From Paenibacillus helianthi (GTDB taxonomy: Bacteria; Bacillota; Bacilli; Paenibacillales; Paenibacillaceae), in the NCBI RefSeq assembly GCF_001909055.1, contig NZ_LVWI01000002.1, positions 1 to 64,000 of the forward strand: a stretch of DNA of 64,000 nt, given 5' to 3'. This document shows, one piece after another, positions 41,834 to 50,372 of this stretch. The notes beneath the pieces were generated by a model. That model did not search any database, was not told the origin of the DNA, and worked only from the letters and a program-made list of their open reading frames with translations. A program made the translations under genes and the position numbers. How positions within the stretch are numbered: the stretch's first letter is position 1; every line of letters begins with the position of its first letter.

Positions 41834-42361
41834 ATGTCGCTTCAAATATTCATCCTTGGCATCCTGAGCGAAGGAGAGCATCATCCTTACGACCTGAAGA
41901 AGCAAGTTCTAAAGCCTATCGATAATTCATTTCCGATCAATGACGGAACTCTTTACTATAATTTTGAAATACTAAATAAAAAAGGGCTTATTCGTAAAAT
42001 CAAGGTCGTGCAAAGCGACAACCGTCCCGAAAAAACAACCTATGGAATCACAGAAAAGGGCCGTGAAGCGCTGGTGGAAGAGATTTATTCCATTTTTCAA
42101 AACTTCACGAATGTCACTTCCTTGTACTCCTCTCTCTTATTCCTGGATAAGGTGGACCGCAAGAAGCTCGCTTATCTGATTGAGGAAGCCATTGAGCGGT
42201 TGAATAAAAGAAAGCTATTGATTGAAAACAGCGATCCCGAGTTGTCAACCGTTCCCGATTCCCAAAAAATCCCCGTCCGGCTGATTTCAGATCATGCCTA
42301 TCATTCTGTTCAAAATGATATCAACTGGCTGCATAAGCTGCTTCTTGAAGTGCGTAGTTAA
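41834..42361 (+). CDS. PadR-family transcriptional regulator
   Basis: 175 aa. HTH: LQIFILGILSEGEHHPYDLKKQVLKPIDNSFPINDGTLYYNFEILNKKGLI, wing KTTYGITEKGREAL. The C-terminal helical dimerisation domain runs from about residue 90. The ATG at 41834 follows TAGGAGGAG; the frame is open further upstream, but that part covers the terminator. It probably represses the upstream YhgE-like gene through the tandem palindromes. Confidence 0.9.
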   Translation: MSLQIFILGILSEGEHHPYDLKKQVLKPIDNSFPINDGTLYYNFEILNKKGLIRKIKVVQSDNRPEKTTYGITEKGREALVEEIYSIFQNFTNVTSLYSSLLFLDKVDRKKLAYLIEEAIERLNKRKLLIENSDPELSTVPDSQKIPVRLISDHAYHSVQNDINWLHKLLLEVRS

Positions 42362-42390
42362 GCAAGGGAACCCGGCAGTGAAGATATTTT

Positions 42391-43070
42391 TTAGATACCC
42401 GGCGAAGTTCCTGGTACTCCCTTAATCTCTTCCTCCGGCTCCATATTTTTTAGCTTCCGGCTAAACAGAATAAACGGGACAAGCCCCATAACACTCGTAA
42501 TCACTTCGGTTACGGTCATAGAGCAGATCACGCCATGCAGTCCGAAAAACTTTTGCAAAAGAATGATCACGGGGATATACAACACGCCCTGGGTAATCGA
42601 CATGACTGCGGTCGGAACTCCTTGGCCGGTAGCCTGAAAAATGCTGGTGAACAATCCGGTGAAGCCATTGAACAGCGTCGAAACGAATGACCGGATCTCT
42701 GAATATATGGAGTCTGTTAATATTGTTGCTGGAATAGTTATGGGCGAAGAGCGGAATCAGGCCAAGGAACAAGCCCATCGACAGAAACTCAGGAACCTGC
42801 ACAATTCTCAGTGCAACCCCGAATCCGGCCACCACACTTTCTCCATACTGGATAGAGTAATTGTTCAGCAGCAGCGTAGTTACAATCATAAAAGCAGCCA
42901 GCAGCTCTGAGATCCCGATTTTATATATTTCCAGCTTATCCTTCAGAGAGATTCTGTAATACTTTAAGAAGCCCTTAAAATTATCGCTTTTCTTGTCCAG
43001 ATAGTAGACTTAATAGATTGCGGATCCCAAATTAGCCAGACACACAGCCAGCGCCCAGGTTTGGGGTTAG
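42391..43070 (-). pseudogene. Decayed MATE-family multidrug efflux gene
   Basis: Fragments of a MATE transporter in two frames. Upstream: LAVCLANLGSAIY, a TAA stop, then VYYLDKKSDNFKGFLKYYRISLKDKL, SVVAGFGVALRIVQVPEFLSMGLFLGLIPLFAHNYSSNNINRL. The frame shifts near 42710-42730 and continues as YSEIRSFVSTLFNGFTGLFTSIFQATGQGVPTAVMS to the C-terminus. At least one more stop lies at about 43055, and the N-terminal half (about 190 aa) is missing. Not functional. The coordinates of the 5' remnant are approximate. Confidence 0.85.
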
Positions 43071-43117
43071 CCAAGCCTGGGCAGGTGATAATTGTGACGT
43101 TGTTACTAATCAAGCCA

Positions 43118-44731
43118 TTATGCTGATGGGGCTGCCGGTTTGTCTTCAGCGATCATCGTCCGGTTTCTGCCGTTGCTCTTCGCCTGGTATAGCGCCTGAT
43201 CCGCCGTCTTCAGCAATCCCTCCTGCTCTGAAGCATGCAGCGGGTAATGGGCGATGCCTTGAGACACCGTAACCTGCGACGGAATGGGACCCTTGCTCTG
43301 TTCCAGTGCCCTGCGGACTCTTTCTGCAACCTTGAAGGCTTCTTGCGGGCGGGTACGGGCCAGCAAAATCACAAACTCCTCACCGCCGTAGCGATGGCAC
43401 ACATCATCCGGCCGAAGCGAGGAGACAATCACACCGGCTACATGCTTCAGCACTTCGTCACCGGTAACATGGCCATAGGTGTCGTTCACGAACTTGAAAC
43501 GGTCCACATCCAGCACAATCAGTGAAAATGGAGTCCCTGAATCGATCCACTGACTGAGCGTGTACTCCAGGGATCTCCGGTTCTTAAGCCCGGTCAGCGC
43601 GTCTGTCGCAGCTTCCTGCGTCAGTTGATCCGTATGTTCCTGAATGTCTGTCACAGCCAGAAAGACAGCCTTGGTCAGCAAATCGGCCTCCCGGCTCCAG
43701 TGCGGCTTGGCTTCCGGAATGACAATCTTCTCCTTGCCCATCTTGCTTACCAGGTCCGCCAGATAGGCAAAAGGCCGGGCCAGCCTGCGCGCCACCAGGA
43801 TCACACCAATCAGCAGTACAATAAACGGAACCAGTGAATAGCCAATAATGGTCTCAATGTGCCCGATCAGCTGCCGATGAATCAGACTCATCGGCGAGAC
43901 GACCACTATTCCCCAGCCGTTCGCCGGAACACTGGAGTATCCGGCGAGCAGATCGGTACCCTGAAGGTTACGAACCTCCTGTTCCCCGCTCTCTCCCTTC
44001 ATCAGCTTCTGCACAACCTTGTTGCTGCTAATATCCATCCCGGAGAGCTGCTTGTCCGGATGATACAGCAAATGCCCGTCGGAATCGACAATATAATAGT
44101 AAGAGCCCAAATCGTCCACGCTGTTATTTCCGAATATCCTGGAAAGCACATTATTCTCCTGCAGATAAATCGTGCCGCCCAGTATACCTAGATATGTACC
44201 GTTCCTGCTAAAGATAGGTTGACTTAAGAACACAATCAGTCTTTTGGTGGTCGCAGTCATATATGGAGCGGATATGTAGGGCTGTCTGAGTGCCAAAGCT
44301 TCTTTAGTAGATTGAGAACTAATATGCTTGCCTGCGGTTCCTATGGTGGCCGGTTCTACGTTGCGGACAACCCCGTCTGCACCTATTACTACGATGGAAT
44401 TAAAATAATTGCTGCTGTTGCGCATCAATTTCAATTGATGTTCCACTTGCTCAGGCGTCCTAACGTCCATATCGGAAAGCATCTGTGCATTATAGGCCAG
44501 ACTGCCGCCAATGGATTGAAATAAGGAATCCATCGTCCTGGACATGCGGTCCGCATTAGTGAAATTCAGATGGAGCGTCGTCTCCATCAAAGATTGTCTT
44601 TTGGAGTCATAAGAGCCAACCAGCATAATGGTTGAGGTTAGCAGAACCACCAGCGTCACAAGGCCTGTAAGCAGCGATGTCAGACTGAGCTTCTTCCTTT
44701 GACGTGGCCCGGCTTTTCTCAGTGTAAGCAA
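43118..44731 (-). CDS. Membrane diguanylate cyclase (sensor-GGDEF)
   Basis: 538 aa from a TTG start at 44731, preceded by AAGGAGGG; the frame is open further upstream but without a better site. TM1 is about 15-40, with an extracellular dCACHE-like sensor (about 45-300, including GTYLGILGGTIYL and YYIVDSDGHLLYHPDK), TM2 (SLVPFIVLLIGVILVA), HAMP, and a GGDEF domain with LDVDRFKFVNDTYGH and the active-site form RYGGEEFVILL. The A-site is intact, so it should make cyclic-di-GMP from two GTP in response to an external ligand. The gene is monocistronic and lies downstream of a hairpin. Confidence 0.92.
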   Translation of the reverse strand: MLTLRKAGPRQRKKLSLTSLLTGLVTLVVLLTSTIMLVGSYDSKRQSLMETTLHLNFTNADRMSRTMDSLFQSIGGSLAYNAQMLSDMDVRTPEQVEHQLKLMRNSSNYFNSIVVIGADGVVRNVEPATIGTAGKHISSQSTKEALALRQPYISAPYMTATTKRLIVFLSQPIFSRNGTYLGILGGTIYLQENNVLSRIFGNNSVDDLGSYYYIVDSDGHLLYHPDKQLSGMDISSNKVVQKLMKGESGEQEVRNLQGTDLLAGYSSVPANGWGIVVVSPMSLIHRQLIGHIETIIGYSLVPFIVLLIGVILVARRLARPFAYLADLVSKMGKEKIVIPEAKPHWSREADLLTKAVFLAVTDIQEHTDQLTQEAATDALTGLKNRRSLEYTLSQWIDSGTPFSLIVLDVDRFKFVNDTYGHVTGDEVLKHVAGVIVSSLRPDDVCHRYGGEEFVILLARTRPQEAFKVAERVRRALEQSKGPIPSQVTVSQGIAHYPLHASEQEGLLKTADQALYQAKSNGRNRTMIAEDKPAAPSA

Positions 44732-44816
44732 ACGATAAACCCTCCTTGATTTCTGAAAACTACATAAATCCATCATACAACAAATAATATCGTTATTCGA
44801 CAATGAATCCATGCAA

Positions 44817-44854
44817 AATGGCGTGCAAATGGTCACCCCATTTAACACGCCATT
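44817..44854 (-). terminator. Hairpin after the DUF5695 gene
   Basis: AATGGCGTG pairs perfectly with CACGCCATT around a 20-base loop, between the exoprotein stop and the GGDEF gene. The T-rich tail is short, so termination strength is uncertain. Confidence 0.5.
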
Positions 44855-44898
44855 ATTGCATTCAGGTTCTGCTGAAAATCCCCGTCCTAAACTACCTG

Positions 44899-47800
44899 CT
44901 ATTGAACTGCCGGCTGTTGCCCACCGGGTTCAAGTGGCAGTTCGGGCTGAGGGTTCTCTTGCTGGAGCAAATCAGATTCCTCAGCGGCGGCCCCTTGAAT
45001 CATCGTTCCATTGAACAATGAGGTGATTTCAGCTGCAGTTAGTGCCCGGCTATAGATCAGAAAATCATCAATGGCACCGTTCAAATTGGGATCGCCATAT
45101 TGGGATTTGCCGATATAGTTCTGAGTCGTAACGCCAAGACTTGAAGGCTTCAGCGACATGGCGGTATTCACAGCAACCTGCACGCCATCAACATAGAGGC
45201 GGCCCGTCGTACCGGACAACGTCACAGCGACATGCTTCCATTGCCCGGCGGCCAGCGGGGCAGAAGCCGTAAGCTGCTGTTCTGAACTGTTGCCTCCGTT
45301 TGTAATCGCAAACCGCATACCGCCTCCTCCACCTGTCTGGGGAGCCAGGAACATATTTGTAGTCGTGTCAGTGCCAAAATCAAAGATTCTCGCCCAGTCA
45401 TTATTCGCGGTAATGCGTACCCAGGCTGAGATCGTAAAATCGTTCAGCTGGCTGAGCACTCCGGCTGGCAGAGAAGCATAAGCACTGGTTCCGCTTAAGC
45501 CCAGCGCATTCCCTGCTCCTGTACGGCCGGTAACCCAGGATGCTGTTCCCGTCAGAACGGCATGATTGGCACCATATGAGGAATCGGTCACTGTTGTGCC
45601 TGAGGATTGGTTCATTTTATAATTGACGACTATACTCGGTACCGGTGTAACCGTCCCCTGCTCAATCTTCACTTCGTAGGATGCTGCTGTACCGATATTG
45701 AGACTGGCGGTTGCCGTTTGGCCGTTCACTGCCGTGAAACTTCCGGAAGCTACGTTATTGACGGTTACATTATAGGTTCCGGCGGCAAGTCCGCTAAAGT
45801 CCACTTTCGTGATGTGGGCAGTTCCGGGTGTTACATTGCTGAGTGTGAAGCTGACGCCGTTCTTCGCTTTGGCGACTGTTGCCAGGCTGTATCTGTCACG
45901 TCCCAGGGTCATGCCCCATTTTTCCGTGATCAGATTAAGGCGCTGAAATACGCCGTCCTTCGGAACAATAATATAATTACCGCCGCTCTCCGTTACATCA
46001 CAGCCGTAACCGTAGAGGCCAAAGATCGGGTCGACCGCCACATCGGAGCTAAGAATCTTGATCGCGCCAAACAATCCGAGGTCGGCTTCGCCGGACATGC
46101 CGCGCCAGCCGTTGAACAATGGGCCGCCATCCAGACCGAGTGCGCCATTGTTGCCTTTCATGGCTTGATACGTCCAGGACACCGCCCCAATATCCGCCGG
46201 ATCGGAGCTGATCTGGCCCGAGTTGATGGCGTTTACATTTGCAAGCTTGGCAGCATAGCTGAGCCGTTGCTCTACCTCAGGCGCAGTGGAATTGCTCCGC
46301 ACCCAATCGTCCATGGCGGTTCCAGCCAGCGATGCTGTGTATTGGAACTGCCACCAGGGTTCCCCGTTGATAGTCACCGGATCGGTATAGAAGTACCAGA
46401 CAGGCATTTTCCCGCGGACTGCACGGGTTTTGGTATTGATTTTGCCTTTAATCGTATTGTTATTCTTCATCTTGGCCAGCATATAAACGGCTTCTTCACC
46501 TGTGTTGTCATAGTTGTATTCCGAACCATACGGGTAAGCCGTACTTGCGAAATTGTTGTATTTGGTGTTCATTTTTGCGATGATATCGTTCGCCTGGGAG
46601 GTGTATCCCTCATCTTGCAGCGCTTTGATAATCTCCGGAGTAGTTACTTCTCCCATCAGACCCGTGTTCCAATTATAGGCGACCGGCCCGTCATAAAGAG
46701 CCTTCATAATGTTATAGGCCCGCAGCAGATACGTGCTGCTCGGCTCTTTGTAGCTGATCAGGCCAGGGTACAGCTTAGAAATCTTATACATGCTGAAATA
46801 CGTGTTGTAAATATGAGGGTAAGCATAACCCCGGTACGTTGGAGTATCATTCGGAGGGGCCATAAGGAAGTCCGGCACCAGATAATCGGTGTGATGTCCA
46901 GCCATCAGGTTGTTCCAGATCGTGGTATCCAAATACTGATCGAGTGCTGTGATTTCTGAGGTGACGGGTTTCTGGACATTTTTCTCGGCAAGGAATTGAG
47001 CGTGTGTGTATCCCCAGTCATCTCCCCAGCCCCAGTACCCTGCAAAGTTGTTGCGTTTGGTGTTCGACTGCATCATCCAGTCGTCGAACGCTTTGTCCCG
47101 GATATCTCCGGGCACATTCCACTGCTGGTTGTTCACCATAAAGGTCGCATGACGCTGAAGTGCGGCATCCACAGCTTCAATGGCGTAGAACTGCAGGGTT
47201 GTCTTTTCACCGCTGCCATAATTCACTGTAATATTGTTGGGTCCCAGGTGATTCATCTGGAGTGAATACAGCTTGTGGTCACCCGATGCAGTGCCAAGTG
47301 AAGTCACGGTGGTTTCAGACGGATATTGTGCGGTCACGGAGGAAATGGTCTTGGAGGTGCGGAGATCAAATTTAGCGGTCTGATTGACCGGCACGATCAT
47401 CCCGGGGACCACGGTGGTATCTATCATCCCTTCGGAATACAGCCGGTCTTTGACGGCCTGCTCACTGGCGGCTTTGAAAAATTTGAAGGCATAGGTCTTG
47501 CTAGCTCCTGGTGCCAGGGTCAGGCTGCTGTTCGGCAGATATCCGCTGCCGGTGCTTTTGATCACATTGGAATGGATGTAATAGACCGAGAGGCCTTCGA
47601 CCCAGCCGCCTTGATCGCCAGCCCATTTACTGCCGGGATGCTGCTGAATGCGCCAGTTATCCATATACTCAAAGCCTGCGCCGGTTGTGCTGTCCGGGAC
47701 AAGCAGGAGAGACGGACCGATACCGCTGGGCCGCTGGGCGGTGACATAAGAGCTGTTATTTCCGATGAAGGACTGGGTGACCACCCGTGTTTCATAAATC

Positions 47801-48354
47801 TGCTCATTACTGCCTCCGGTCCAGAATTCATTAAAGGGAAGCGGCAGGCCAAAGTCTCCGATCTCCAGAGTCTGTGTGCTGGTATTAGTCACTTGAATCT
47901 GCCAGAGCAAGTAATCACTTACAAGAGAATAGCTTTCATTCACGCGGAAATTGCGGATCCCCTCCGCATTCGTTGAGTTTTGATAGGTAATGTTGACAGT
48001 GTTGCCGGATTGGCTTTGTGTACGGGCATCGGCCGACTTATTGGTCCAGGCTTTGGTCCAGGCACCGTTATTCAGCCGGTAGGTGAACATCAGCTCGCCC
48101 AGCCATTGATGGTCTGCCGTATTCTGGTTGGGAGCATTTGTAGCGTTCATAACGTAGTTGGTAGGAAAATTATCTCCGGTCAGCTTCAGGCTGGAGATGT
48201 CGCCATTGGAACCGGTACTGACCTGGAAGTTGCTGTTCGACAAATCATAGGCAAAGGCAGGCTGGGCAAACCACAGAAATCCTGCGGCGGCGGCAGTGAA
48301 GACTGCACTCAAAACTGTCCTTCTTACAGAACGGACCTGAATCTTCTCCAGCAT
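44899..48354 (-). CDS. Secreted DUF5695-like protein with C-terminal LamG domain
   Basis: 1151 aa. A signal peptide ends about AFAYDLSNS (residue 36). Residues about 36-900 form a large domain, probably a beta-sandwich followed by helical repeats, sharing blocks with the 2168-aa protein at 57231: FDDWMMQSNTKRNNF, YWGWGDDWG, YAYPHIYNTYFSMYKI, SEYNYDNTGEEAVYMLAKM. I place it with DUF5695; no activity is known to me, but the architecture suggests a polysaccharide hydrolase or lyase. A concanavalin-like LamG module (about 945-1120) and a short Pro/Glu-rich tail end it. AGGAGG precedes the ATG. No anchor is seen, so it is probably released. Confidence 0.8.
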   Translation of the reverse strand: MLEKIQVRSVRRTVLSAVFTAAAAGFLWFAQPAFAYDLSNSNFQVSTGSNGDISSLKLTGDNFPTNYVMNATNAPNQNTADHQWLGELMFTYRLNNGAWTKAWTNKSADARTQSQSGNTVNITYQNSTNAEGIRNFRVNESYSLVSDYLLWQIQVTNTSTQTLEIGDFGLPLPFNEFWTGGSNEQIYETRVVTQSFIGNNSSYVTAQRPSGIGPSLLLVPDSTTGAGFEYMDNWRIQQHPGSKWAGDQGGWVEGLSVYYIHSNVIKSTGSGYLPNSSLTLAPGASKTYAFKFFKAASEQAVKDRLYSEGMIDTTVVPGMIVPVNQTAKFDLRTSKTISSVTAQYPSETTVTSLGTASGDHKLYSLQMNHLGPNNITVNYGSGEKTTLQFYAIEAVDAALQRHATFMVNNQQWNVPGDIRDKAFDDWMMQSNTKRNNFAGYWGWGDDWGYTHAQFLAEKNVQKPVTSEITALDQYLDTTIWNNLMAGHHTDYLVPDFLMAPPNDTPTYRGYAYPHIYNTYFSMYKISKLYPGLISYKEPSSTYLLRAYNIMKALYDGPVAYNWNTGLMGEVTTPEIIKALQDEGYTSQANDIIAKMNTKYNNFASTAYPYGSEYNYDNTGEEAVYMLAKMKNNNTIKGKINTKTRAVRGKMPVWYFYTDPVTINGEPWWQFQYTASLAGTAMDDWVRSNSTAPEVEQRLSYAAKLANVNAINSGQISSDPADIGAVSWTYQAMKGNNGALGLDGGPLFNGWRGMSGEADLGLFGAIKILSSDVAVDPIFGLYGYGCDVTESGGNYIIVPKDGVFQRLNLITEKWGMTLGRDRYSLATVAKAKNGVSFTLSNVTPGTAHITKVDFSGLAAGTYNVTVNNVASGSFTAVNGQTATASLNIGTAASYEVKIEQGTVTPVPSIVVNYKMNQSSGTTVTDSSYGANHAVLTGTASWVTGRTGAGNALGLSGTSAYASLPAGVLSQLNDFTISAWVRITANNDWARIFDFGTDTTTNMFLAPQTGGGGGMRFAITNGGNSSEQQLTASAPLAAGQWKHVAVTLSGTTGRLYVDGVQVAVNTAMSLKPSSLGVTTQNYIGKSQYGDPNLNGAIDDFLIYSRALTAAEITSLFNGTMIQGAAAEESDLLQQENPQPELPLEPGGQQPAVQ

Positions 48355-48719
48355 AAATTTAACCTCCTGGTTAAAGCGGAATGTACAGTATTTTTCTACT
48401 CCTCCACTACGCTTGATCCCTCTCTAAACCTATCTCCCCCCTTTCAGAATCTCTTTGCCCTCCATCGTATTGCTTTAAAATTGTTGTAATTCATCTACCA
48501 TATTACAGTCTGTGCTGTAAAAGAAAATCGAGATTTCCAACCTTATTTTTAATCATTTCAACCTATAATGGTTGAACAGTCTATGAACTGGCAATTCGTC
48601 ATGAATCGGCAGGATAGTCCAATTCATTTCGCGAATAATCTACATGGGAGTATTTATGAGGTTGGTGAATCTGACATTATCCGAAAGGGACTGAATCATA
48701 ATATATGGGGGGGATTGCT
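48355..48719. other. Intergenic region with a small hairpin
   Basis: 365 bp between divergent genes. No gene was found. TTCAACC-TATAAT-GGTTGAA (48557-48576) is a 7-bp hairpin whose loop looks like a -10 element; it could be an operator overlapping a promoter of the macro-domain gene, but no matching -35 was found. Composition becomes AT-rich from about 48480 onward. Confidence 0.4.
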
Positions 48720-49265
48720 TTGGAAGTAGTAATAAATAACACAATGATTCAGCTGATTCAGGGAGATATAACAACGTTAGAAGTGGATGCAATAGTCAAT
48801 GCAGCGAATACAAGTTTGTTGGGTGGAGGTGGTGTAGATGGAGCCATCCATAAAGCTGGAGGAAAAGCAATATTAGAGGATTGTATGAAGATCCGTAACC
48901 AAAGAGGCGGTTGTGGGGTTGGAGAAGCGGTAATAACAACTGGAGGAAACTTGAAATGTCGATATGTAATTCATACCGTTGGTCCTGTTTGGAATGGTGG
49001 AACGCATAATGAAGAAGATAAGCTAAGGAACTGCTACAAGAATTTATTGATTTTAGCTGACGCTAATGGAGTAACTAGTATTGCTATCCCAAATATAAGC
49101 ACCGGAATATATAATTATCCGAAGGATCTTGCTTGTCGTATTGCCGTAGATGAAGTGACGAAGTACTTACTAGGTAAAAAATCAAAAATAAACAAGGTAT
49201 TATTTGTGTGTTTTGACGAAGTGAATTATGAAAACTATATGATTGAATTAAGGAGACTTTTTTAG
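48720..49265 (+). CDS. Macro-domain protein (ADP-ribose-binding, deacylase type)
   Basis: 181 aa covering a single macro domain: [37 protein letters not shown] (phosphate-binding loop), [13 protein letters not shown] and [13 protein letters not shown]. These match the O-acetyl-ADP-ribose deacetylase (YmdB/MacroD) class, which removes ADP-ribose or acetyl-ADP-ribose. A TTG at 48720 with GGGGGGAT just upstream is preferred; the ATG at 48705 would place that site inside the gene. Base use is clearly more AT-rich than in the sugar genes. No toxin or ART partner is adjacent. Confidence 0.88.
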   Translation: MEVVINNTMIQLIQGDITTLEVDAIVNAANTSLLGGGGVDGAIHKAGGKAILEDCMKIRNQRGGCGVGEAVITTGGNLKCRYVIHTVGPVWNGGTHNEEDKLRNCYKNLLILADANGVTSIAIPNISTGIYNYPKDLACRIAVDEVTKYLLGKKSKINKVLFVCFDEVNYENYMIELRRLF

Positions 49266-49420
49266 TATTTTGAAGACATCGCCTCCATCATCTAACACCG
49301 TATCCGCGCTTAGGCCATGCAGCTTTTCGGCTACCAGAGGGAAATACGGAGAATTGGCAAGGGCAGGCAATCCTGGGCGGCTAAGTTCGACCCGAGGAAA
49401 CTCCAGAAAAGAGGGTAGAT

Positions 49421-49882
49421 ATGAAGAAATATAAGAAATATATACTAGTGTTATTTGGTTTCATGATTATAAGCGCTTGTAATAAAAGTACAAACTATCA
49501 AACTGTCGAAATAATGGGTCCCTCAATGGAACCGACATATAAAGAGGGTCAAATAGTTAAGGTAGAAACGGATTATTATACTCAGCATGAAATAAAACGG
49601 AATGATCTTGTGTACTTTCATATAGATCCGAAAAATATAAAGTATGTTAAACGAGTTGTAGGGTTACCAAACGAAAATATAGAAGTAATGAAAGACAAAA
49701 TACTAATCAATGATGTTCAAATCGTATTGCCGGTTGCTATGGCAGACAACCCAAATGTTGGTAAATACAAGATAGGGGCCCATCAATATTTTGTAATTGG
49801 AGATAATTATAGCAATAGTTTGGATAGCAGGTCCTTCGGTACGATTAGTAAAGAACAAATCCTGGGGAAAATCATAGAATAA
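49421..49882 (+). CDS. Signal peptidase I-like protein with a lipobox (S26)
   Basis: 153 aa. S26 boxes: the catalytic Ser in IMGPSMEPTYKEG, RNDLVYFHI, the catalytic Lys in YVKRVVGLPNE, and GDNYSNSLDSRSFG. The N-terminus KKYKKYILVLFGFMIISACNKS is a lipoprotein signal (lipobox ISAC) instead of the usual uncleaved membrane anchor, so the enzyme may be lipid-anchored. It is shorter than typical SipS. Its natural substrate is unknown. It is AT-rich and followed after 43 bp by an M50-like fragment. Confidence 0.85.
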   Translation: MKKYKKYILVLFGFMIISACNKSTNYQTVEIMGPSMEPTYKEGQIVKVETDYYTQHEIKRNDLVYFHIDPKNIKYVKRVVGLPNENIEVMKDKILINDVQIVLPVAMADNPNVGKYKIGAHQYFVIGDNYSNSLDSRSFGTISKEQILGKIIE

Positions 49883-49925
49883 ACTAGCACCAACATTTAC
49901 GCTGTAATATGAAGGAAGGGCATTG

Positions 49926-50282
49926 ATGCTGAACCGAACATCCTTTTATATAATCTTTTTCATTATAATTCTTATCTTGCTATCCATAATCGAGCCTTCC
50001 GTTAAGATGGGATTGTTCAGTGCTGTGCTAATTACATTGTTCAAATATGTTGACACCTTCTTACATGAACTTGGGCATTTTTTTGCAGGGAAGCTGGTTG
50101 GGTATGAAATAGAACGTGTAGTAATCGGAGATCGGAAACCCATTTTTAGTGTAGTCGTCTTTGGAACATCATTTATATTTTGCTATGGCTTCGGCGGGTT
50201 AACTGTTCCAGGTACCCGTGTTAAGATCAGCAAGCTGCGTCTTTCTGTTTTTGCTCTCGGAGGGGTATTCTTTCAGATTTAA
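49926..50282 (+). pseudogene. Truncated M50-like membrane metalloprotease
   Basis: 118 aa. Hydrophobic helices flank the zinc motif HELGHFFAGKLVGYEI. The frame stops after LSVFALGGVFFQI, in what should be the next membrane helix, so the second half with the usual third zinc ligand is missing. Sequence resembling a C-terminal end (DGKVYLSDGLLFKKIIMMNK) continues in another frame at about 50308-50370, which points to an internal deletion. GAAGGAAGGG precedes the ATG. It is probably non-functional; a short functional form cannot be excluded. Confidence 0.65.
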
Positions 50283-50372
50283 CTTATACCCAAGAACCTT
50301 TATCCAAGATGGAAAGGTATACCTTAGTGATGGATTACTTTTTAAAAAAATAATAATGATGAACAAGACAGT

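Noticed and set aside
42461..42889. A separate small membrane gene
   Set aside because: Its first part is MATE sequence and its last part is out-of-frame noise; it is one fragment of the pseudogene.
45607..46959. A 450-codon open frame on the plus strand, antisense to the first DUF5695 gene
   Set aside because: It has no ribosome site and no recognisable domain, and its composition is the mirror of the real gene. Similar antisense frames appear in the paralogue (62364-63272), as expected from shared codon bias.
48557..48576. Riboswitch or attenuator before the macro-domain gene
   Set aside because: The hairpin is only 7 bp, no conserved riboswitch core or terminator partner is visible, and the loop fits a -10 element just as well.
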